Part shown: positions 59,743-64,000 of the stretch, one piece after another
Layout: every line of letters begins with the position of its first letter
Position numbering within the stretch: position 1 is the stretch's first letter
Source: Paenibacillus albicereus
GTDB lineage: Bacteria > Bacillota > Bacilli > Paenibacillales > Paenibacillaceae
Assembly (NCBI RefSeq): GCF_012676905.1
Contig: NZ_CP051428.1
Location: 2,256,001-2,320,000, forward strand
Direction: 5' to 3'
DNA: 64,000 nucleotides
Position numbers and translations under genes: made by a program
The notes under the pieces: generated by a model
What the model was told of the DNA's origin: nothing
Databases searched by the model: none
The model's input: the letters and a program-made list of their open reading frames with translations, nothing else

Positions 59743-60840
59743 ATGAATACAAAACGCCATATCGTGGACCTGCCCGTCTACCAGCCGGGCAAGCCGGTGG
59801 ACGACGTCAAGCGCGAGCTCGGCCTCAGCGAGGTCATCAAGCTCGCCTCCAACGAAAACCCATACGGAAGCTCGCCGCTTGCCAAGCAGGCGATCCTGAC
59901 CGAGATCGAGAACAGCAACATCTACCCGGACGGCGCGAGCGTCGAGCTGACGGCCGCGACAGCAGGCCATCTCGGCGTCCGTCCCGAGCAGCTGATTTGG
60001 GGCAACGGCGCCGACGAAATCATTCTCATGCTCGCCCGCTCGTTCCTGGAGCCGGGCGACGAGACGATCATGGCCGACCTGACGTTCTCGCAGTACCGCC
60101 ACAACGCGGTCGTCGAGAACGCGGCCATCGTCGAGGTGCCGCTCGCAGACGGCAAGCAGGATCTGCCGGCGATGCTGGCGGCGGTCACCGATCGCACCAA
60201 AATCGTCTGGATCTGCTCGCCGAACAATCCGACCGGCACGATCGTGACCGAGCGGGAGCTCGTTTCCTTCCTGGACGCATTGCCGAAGTCTGTTCTCTGC
60301 GTGCTCGACGAGGCCTACTGCCACTTCGTGGACGACCCGGACTATCCGGACAGCATCCGGCTGCTGGACCGCTATCCGAACCTCGTTTCGCTGCGGACAT
60401 TCTCCAAAATCTACGGACTTGCCGCGCTGCGGATCGGCTACGGCATCGCCCATCCGGACGTCATCCATGCCATCAACCTCGTGCGCGAGCCGTTCAATAC
60501 GGCACGCGTGTCGCAAGCCGCGGCCAAGGCCGCCCTGTCCGACCAGGCGTTCGTCGACAGCTGCCGCGAGAACAACTTGCTCCAGCGCGACTATTTGCAG
60601 GGCGAGTTCGACCGGCTCGGACTGGCTTACTTCCCGACGCAGGCCAACTTCATCCTCGTGGATGTCGGCATGCCTTCCCGCGAGGCGTTCGACCGGCTGC
60701 TGCGCCGGGGCTTCATCACTCGGGCCGGCTGGTCCAAGTATCCGAACCGCTTGCGGGTATCCATCGGCACGGCGGAGGACAACATCAAGTTCGTCGCCGC
60801 CCTGGAGGAAGTGCTGAAGGAAGCGACGGTGCGAAAGTAG
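59743..60840 (+). CDS. hisC: Histidinol-phosphate / aromatic aminotransferase
   Basis: A 365-residue class II aminotransferase: LASNENPYGSSPLAK near residue 35, WGNGADEIILML, SPNNPTGTIV near 160, DEAYCHFVD near 190 and the PLP lysine in RTFSKIYGLAALRIGYG near 220. Lying between trpA and tyrA, it probably serves both histidine and aromatic amino acid synthesis, as in B. subtilis. GAGGTGAACC precedes the ATG. Confidence 0.95.
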   Translation: MNTKRHIVDLPVYQPGKPVDDVKRELGLSEVIKLASNENPYGSSPLAKQAILTEIENSNIYPDGASVELTAATAGHLGVRPEQLIWGNGADEIILMLARSFLEPGDETIMADLTFSQYRHNAVVENAAIVEVPLADGKQDLPAMLAAVTDRTKIVWICSPNNPTGTIVTERELVSFLDALPKSVLCVLDEAYCHFVDDPDYPDSIRLLDRYPNLVSLRTFSKIYGLAALRIGYGIAHPDVIHAINLVREPFNTARVSQAAAKAALSDQAFVDSCRENNLLQRDYLQGEFDRLGLAYFPTQANFILVDVGMPSREAFDRLLRRGFITRAGWSKYPNRLRVSIGTAEDNIKFVAALEEVLKEATVRK

Positions 60841-60844
60841 ATCG

Positions 60845-61936
60845 ATGACCAAAATCGCCATTATCGGAGCGGGCCTCATCGGGGGCTCGCTCGCGTTGTG
60901 CTTCAAGGGACAGCCCGGTCTTTTCGTAACGGGCTACTCCTATCGCCAGGAATCCGCCGACAAATACGTCCAGCTCGGCGTCGTCGACGAAGCGACGACC
61001 TCGCTCGAGGATGCCGTGCGCGGAGCGAATTTCATCTTCCTGTGCGTGCCGGTCGGCCTGCTCGCTGATTACGCGCGCCGCATCAGCCTCCTGCCGCTCG
61101 CGCCGGGCTGCGTCGTCACCGATGTCGGCAGCACGAAGTCCGGCGTCGCCGAAGCTGTATCGGGCATCGATTGGCAAGGCGCTGTCTTCATCGGCGGCCA
61201 CCCGATGGCGGGCTCGGAGCGGGCGGGAGTAGAGGCGGCCAGCGCCATCCTGTTCGAGAACGCCTACTACGTGCTTACGCCGGAGGCGGGCACGCCGACG
61301 GATGCCTTGGAGCGGCTGACCGAGCTGCTCGGCCACACCCGCGCCAAGATCGTGCATATGGATCCTTCGGAGCATGACGAGATCGTCGGCGCGATCAGCC
61401 ATCTGCCGCATCTGATCGCGGCCGGGCTCGTCAACCAGGTGCGCCGCTACAACGAGTCCAACGACGCTTATGCGATGCTGGCCGCCGGCGGCTTCCGCGA
61501 CATCACGCGGATCGCCTCGAGCGATCCGGTCGTCTGGCGGGACATCCTGCTGGCGAACCGCGAGATCGTGCTGCGGCTGTTGGGGGAGTGGGGGGCAGAG
61601 CTGGACCGGCTCGCCGACATCCTGCGCAAGCAGGACGGCGAGGCGATCAGCGATGCGTTCCGCGCTGCGGGAGCGTTCCGAAGCAGCTTGCCGGAACGCC
61701 GCAAGGGCGTGCTCCAGTCCATCTACGAATGCTATATGGACGTGCCCGATCATCCCGGCATCATCGGTAAGATCGCGACGGAGCTCGGCAACCGCCGCAT
61801 CAACTTGAGCAACCTGCAGATCATCGAGAGCCGGATGGACGCACCCGGCGTGCTCCGCCTCAGCTTCCGCACGCAAGGCGATCTCGACCAGGCGCTTGAA
61901 GCGCTGGAGCAGCTCGGATATGCCGTGAAGAGCTGA
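60845..61936 (+). CDS. tyrA: Prephenate dehydrogenase with C-terminal ACT domain
   Basis: A 363-residue NAD enzyme that oxidises prephenate to 4-hydroxyphenylpyruvate. Motifs: AIIGAGLIGGSLALCF at the start, CVPVGLLADY, VTDVGSTKSGVAEAV near 95, FIGGHPMAGSERAG near 120 with the substrate histidine, and SHLPHLIAAGLVNQV near 185. The last ~70 residues (MDVPDHPGIIGKIATELGNRRINLSNLQI) form an ACT domain for tyrosine feedback. Starts four bases after hisC. aroE, next in B. subtilis, is absent here. Confidence 0.96.
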   Translation: MTKIAIIGAGLIGGSLALCFKGQPGLFVTGYSYRQESADKYVQLGVVDEATTSLEDAVRGANFIFLCVPVGLLADYARRISLLPLAPGCVVTDVGSTKSGVAEAVSGIDWQGAVFIGGHPMAGSERAGVEAASAILFENAYYVLTPEAGTPTDALERLTELLGHTRAKIVHMDPSEHDEIVGAISHLPHLIAAGLVNQVRRYNESNDAYAMLAAGGFRDITRIASSDPVVWRDILLANREIVLRLLGEWGAELDRLADILRKQDGEAISDAFRAAGAFRSSLPERRKGVLQSIYECYMDVPDHPGIIGKIATELGNRRINLSNLQIIESRMDAPGVLRLSFRTQGDLDQALEALEQLGYAVKS

Positions 61937-61951
61937 ACTGCGACGCATCAA

Positions 61952-62008
61952 ACGCCTCCCGGATGCAATCCGTCCAGCGATGGCCAGAGCTTCCGCCACG
62001 CGAGGCGT
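61952..62008 (+). other. Three-way-junction-like folded region after tyrA
   Basis: ACGCCTC (61952-61958) pairs with GAGGCGT (62002-62008) and encloses two hairpins, CGGAT/ATCCG (61960-61972) and TGGC/GCCA (61981-61998). It lies between the tyrA stop and its terminator; role unknown. Confidence 0.4.
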
Positions 62009-62025
62009 CTTCTTCGGCTCCGTGC

Positions 62026-62060
62026 AGCCCCTTGCCTTTTTTTGGCGAGGGGCTTTGCTT
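62026..62060 (+). terminator. Intrinsic terminator of the aromatic gene block
   Basis: AGCCCCTTGCC/GGCGAGGGGCT stem with a T-rich loop followed by TTGCTTT. Confidence 0.85.
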
Positions 62061-62110
62061 TAGCCGAAACCACGCGCCTTGAGACCGCTTCAATCTTTTT
62101 AAAGGGAAAA

Positions 62111-62124
62111 TGAAAACGCTTATT
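62111..62124 (+). promoter_or_regulatory. cre-like box overlapping the small-RNA promoter
   Basis: TGAAAACGCTTATT fits the CcpA consensus TGAAANCGNTTTCA in its first eleven positions apart from the free bases, with mismatches at the end. It overlaps the first bases of the -35, a placement that would repress. Confidence 0.5.
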
Positions 62125-62151
62125 GACAGATTGAAAACGGATACATATAAT
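62123..62151 (+). promoter_or_regulatory. Consensus sigma-A promoter of the candidate small RNA
   Basis: TTGACA, 17-base spacer, TATAAT: both hexamers are perfect. The predicted start is near 62158. Confidence 0.85.
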
Positions 62152-62157
62152 AAAAGT

Positions 62158-62239
62158 ACAGTATGGTTTCTCTCCACTCCTATCCAACTATAGCGCTCAT
62201 CATGAACGCTGCCACCCTTCGGGGTGGTTTTTTTTTTTT
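62158..62239 (+). ncRNA. Candidate ~80-nt small regulatory RNA
   Basis: A perfect sigma-A promoter is followed, ~55 bases after the predicted start, by a strong intrinsic terminator (CCACCC/GGGTGG, 12 T), with no protein-coding frame longer than ten codons and no ribosome site. The RNA has a C/U-rich, apparently unpaired stretch at 62170-62185 (CTCTCCACTCCTATCC), complementary in style to Shine-Dalgarno sequences, and a small AGCG/CGCT hairpin. A long U-tail after the terminator is typical of small RNAs. The cre-like box suggests carbon-source control, as known for S. aureus RsaI. Function is inferred. Confidence 0.6.
62211..62239 (+). terminator. Terminator of the candidate small RNA
   Basis: CCACCC/GGGTGG with TTCGG loop followed by twelve T. 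Confidence 0.92.
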
Positions 62240-62253
62240 GGCGCATGGTTGAA

Positions 62254-62290
62254 ACAAAACCACTCCCCGTCGGGGAGTGGTTTTTGTTTG
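62254..62290 (+). terminator. Second, bidirectional terminator
   Basis: AAAACCACTCCCC/GGGGAGTGGTTTT with GTC loop, with A-rich left and T-rich right flanks. It separates the small RNA from the sigma-factor gene. The next ~320 bases to the sigma gene hold no gene I can support; GCAACTTT...GGTACAA near 62537-62562 could be an ECF-type promoter but is weak. Confidence 0.88.
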
Positions 62291-62613
62291 AGACGACAGA
62301 GATGAACATGCGGCAGGTTTCTTAGAACTTCCTCATATTCGCTCCCTCTCGCATCCCCCATGATACAATACGGGGAGTTTGCGGCCATCCAGCTTTTGGG
62401 TAATTCTCCATGATGTCGAAGCAAGCAGGAATTTGGCGCCGGCTGGCGAATAAGTATTCTTCAGAATGGTTGGCAGGATGCCGAAATACACTTTATCGTC
62501 GTTCATTCTTTCTTCAGTCTTTTTTGCGCGGCAGCGCAACTTTCTGCATCCGTTCCGGTACAACTATTTACCGGACGGAAATCGCTGCAGGTGAGGAGGT
62601 AAAGCCGCCTGTC

Positions 62614-63207
62614 ATGGATGATTCCGATCTGATCCGGCAAATCAAACATGGAAATGTAGAGCTCTATTCCGAACTCATGAGGCGTTACCAGCGTAAAATC
62701 ATGGCCTTTATCCTTCACATGCTCCGAAGCACCAAGATGGAGCTCGTCGCAGAGGATCTCTGCTCCGAGACCTTCTACAAAGCTTACCGCAGCCTGCACT
62801 CGTTCCGCGAGGTGGACGCGCAGTTCTCCACCTGGCTGTATACGATTGCGCGCAACACGGTGCTGAGCGAGCTTCGCAAGCAGCGGAGCGTACATATTCC
62901 CCTTGAGGAGAGCGGCGTCATGCCGATGGCTCCGATGGACGCCGCTCCGGAGCAGAGGCTGCTGCAGGGTGAGCGGATGGCGCTTGTCCGGGACGCGATC
63001 AACGCTCTCCCCGAGAAGCAGCGGTCCGCGCTCATTCTGCGCGAGTATGAAGGATTGGACTATCAGGAGATTGCCGATGTACTGGGCGGGACCGTCAGTT
63101 CGGTCAAATCGCTGTTGTTCCGCGCCCGGGGCAGCGTCAAGGTCCAGCTGGAACCCTACTTCGAAGAAACGGAGAGCGAAGCGTTCGAAGGGATGAAGCT
63201 GCGATGA
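62614..63207 (+). CDS. ECF-type RNA polymerase sigma factor
   Basis: A 197-residue sigma-70 family protein of the ECF group. Region 2 is MRRYQRKIMAFILHMLRS...AEDLCSETFYKAYRSLHSF and FSTWLYTIARNTVLSELRKQ (residues ~25-90). Region 4 is ALPEKQRSALILREYEGLDYQEIADVLGGTVSSVKSLLFRAR (~130-172). ATG 62614 is taken because a GTGAGGAGGT lies before it and the ECF domain starts at once; a longer frame upstream has no family match. Its stop overlaps the anti-sigma ATG. sigX-rsiX of B. subtilis lie elsewhere (after resE), so this may be a moved or different pair. Confidence 0.88.
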   Translation: MDDSDLIRQIKHGNVELYSELMRRYQRKIMAFILHMLRSTKMELVAEDLCSETFYKAYRSLHSFREVDAQFSTWLYTIARNTVLSELRKQRSVHIPLEESGVMPMAPMDAAPEQRLLQGERMALVRDAINALPEKQRSALILREYEGLDYQEIADVLGGTVSSVKSLLFRARGSVKVQLEPYFEETESEAFEGMKLR

Positions 63208-63794
63208 AATGCGAAGAAGTGCAGGATGCGCTCGCGCTTTATTGGGATGTGCCTGAAGGCGATCCTTTGAAGCAGTCTGTCGACCTGCATTTGAAGCATT
63301 GCATAGCCTGCAGACAGGAATACGAGCTTTGGGAGGAGAGCGAGCGCCTCATCCAAGAGCTGTCCGGTGCGGAAGCATACGAATTGGCCGAGAGGGCCGA
63401 GGAAGTGAACCGCACCGTCATGGATCGAATTCATGCCGAGGACCATCTGGATTGGACGCTGAGGAGAAGGTTCTCGCTGAACCGCGCTCTCGGAGCGAGG
63501 CTGTCCGCCGCTGTGGCGGCGTGCCTGGCGATGTTTTGCACAAGCTTGCTCTACGTTCTTTTTGGCCGGAGCGGCGGAGCCGACGAGTCCAAAGGAATGA
63601 TGGATACGGCAAGCGCGTCTTCGTCTCCCGTATTCAAAGCGTCGATCTCGGGCGACATTCCCGTCGCCACGGTCAGCGACCCGCTGCTGCTCAGCCTCGT
63701 CCCCCGCGAGCCTCAATACTGGATCATTCTTTCCGTGCTTGGGCTCGTCATGACGATGCTCATGACGGGATGGCTGTCCCGCATTCGAAAATAA
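63204..63794 (+). CDS. Membrane-bound zinc-finger anti-sigma factor
   Basis: A 196-residue partner of the sigma factor just upstream. The N-terminal anti-sigma domain has the zinc motif H-x3-C-x2-C in VDLHLKHCIACRQEYEL near residue 32. Two hydrophobic segments follow (AAVAACLAMFCTSLLYVLFG near 100 and IILSVLGLVMTMLMTGWL near the C-terminus), with a short external region between them. ATGA overlap with the sigma gene shows coupling. The signal it senses cannot be told. Confidence 0.85.
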   Translation: MKCEEVQDALALYWDVPEGDPLKQSVDLHLKHCIACRQEYELWEESERLIQELSGAEAYELAERAEEVNRTVMDRIHAEDHLDWTLRRRFSLNRALGARLSAAVAACLAMFCTSLLYVLFGRSGGADESKGMMDTASASSSPVFKASISGDIPVATVSDPLLLSLVPREPQYWIILSVLGLVMTMLMTGWLSRIRK

Positions 63795-63800
63795 CGCTCT

Positions 63801-63825
63801 CCGGCTGCCTCGCGGCCGGTTTTTT
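63801..63825 (+). terminator. Intrinsic terminator after the anti-sigma gene
   Basis: CCGGC/GCCGG stem with a nine-base loop followed by six T. Confidence 0.8.
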
Positions 63826-63871
63826 GTTATACTCGGACCTAACGACTTGAAGCAGGAAGGAAGGCAGGACG

Positions 63872-64000
63872 ATGAAACTGGGTCTGATCCGGCATGGCCG
63901 GACCGATTGGAATGCGCTTGGCCGCATTCAAGGGATCACCGACATCCCCCTGAACGAAGAAGGAAAACGCCAGGCGCTGCTGCTCGCAAGCCGGCTTGCG
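63872..64000 (+). CDS. Histidine phosphatase family protein, 3' truncated by window edge
   Basis: Only the first 43 residues are present: MKLGLIRHGRTDWNALGRIQ and PLNEEGKRQALLLASRLA. The R-H-G motif with the phosphorylated histidine and the later G-x-x-D/PLNEEG pattern are those of cofactor-dependent phosphoglycerate mutase-like phosphatases (GpmB/CobC/PhoE type). The substrate cannot be assigned from this part. GGAAGGAAGG precedes the ATG. Confidence 0.85.
   Translation, partial: MKLGLIRHGRTDWNALGRIQGITDIPLNEEGKRQALLLASRLA

Noticed and set aside
62164-62193. Ten-codon leader peptide in the candidate small RNA
   Set aside because: No ribosome binding site can precede it, as it starts within ~6 bases of the predicted +1.
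62537-62562. Autoregulatory ECF promoter before the sigma gene
   Set aside because: GCAACTTT and GGTACAA are only loosely similar to ECF elements and the spacing is short; mentioned but not annotated.

Overview
This 64 kb window is a piece of chromosome from a GC-rich endospore-forming Bacillota, most likely a member of the Paenibacillaceae (Paenibacillus/Cohnella-like). The basis is the set of sporulation and germination genes (dacB-spmA-spmB, ytfJ, ypeB, yphA/yphB, spoVIF-like, spoIVA), AGGAGG-type ribosome binding sites, frequent GTG/TTG starts, intrinsic terminators, and gene order closely matching the B. subtilis ribosomal-side block rib-scp-dacB-spm-res-serA-ypb-ypf-cmk-yph-spoIVA-hbs-mtrB-hep-ndk-cheR-aro-trp-hisC-tyrA. 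Almost everything is on the + strand except serA, an adjacent unknown gene and a lipoprotein deacetylase. No CRISPR array, intact transposon or prophage was seen.

Layout. 1-2.9 kb: riboflavin genes ribD (cut by the window edge), ribE, ribBA, ribH. 2.9-8.3 kb: chromosome segregation (scpA, scpB), DUF2953 protein, ytfJ, then dacB-spmA-spmB behind a good sigma-E promoter. 8.3-14.9 kb: rluB and the cytochrome c maturation/redox operon resABCDE. 14.9-22.8 kb: serA with a long structured leader, an unknown membrane-anchored protein, a CPBP protease, a metallophosphoesterase, a polysaccharide deacetylase, a MecA-type adaptor and PrsW. 22.8-28.2 kb: a 52-residue zinc-ribbon protein, ypeB (without sleB), a PilZ protein, cmk, plsC and an S1-domain protein. 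28.3-37.1 kb: yphA, yphB and its small partner, der, plsY, gpsA, spoVIF-like, DUF2768, two 2Fe-2S ferredoxins, a YphF-like lipoprotein and spoIVA. 37.1-41.1 kb: an inserted three-gene CUT2 sugar ABC transporter. 41.2-43.3 kb: hbs, a low-GC island with a decayed gene, tRNA-Pro(GGG) and mtrB (TRAP). 43.4-49.0 kb: hepS-menG-mqnP-ubiX-mqnA-hepT, which joins heptaprenyl side-chain synthesis to the futalosine route to menaquinone. 49.0-61.9 kb: ndk, cheR, aroC-aroB-aroH, trpEDCFBA, hisC, tyrA. 62-64 kb: a candidate small RNA, an ECF sigma/anti-sigma pair and the start of a histidine phosphatase gene.

How the parts work together. The aro-trp-hisC-tyrA block takes DAHP-derived intermediates to tryptophan, tyrosine and phenylalanine precursors; TRAP, encoded at 43.0 kb, has an obvious (G/T)AG-repeat target in the trpE leader at 53.26-53.31 kb. 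The hep/mqn cluster makes menaquinone, the electron carrier that serves the Res-controlled cytochrome c respiratory chain. Sporulation genes are spread between housekeeping genes as in B. subtilis.

The most interesting non-coding signals are: (i) a roughly 330-nt serA leader with three strong hairpins and an attenuator-like terminator that does not look like a T-box; (ii) a consensus promoter overlapped by a cre-like box driving a roughly 80-nt RNA with a C/U-rich stretch; (iii) an 11-bp inverted repeat burying the ypeB ribosome binding site; (iv) a long-range TRAP attenuator; and (v) a tandem duplication of the spmB 3' end that creates a small new reading frame. All functional calls rest on reading the sequence and recalled family knowledge; no database search was run.
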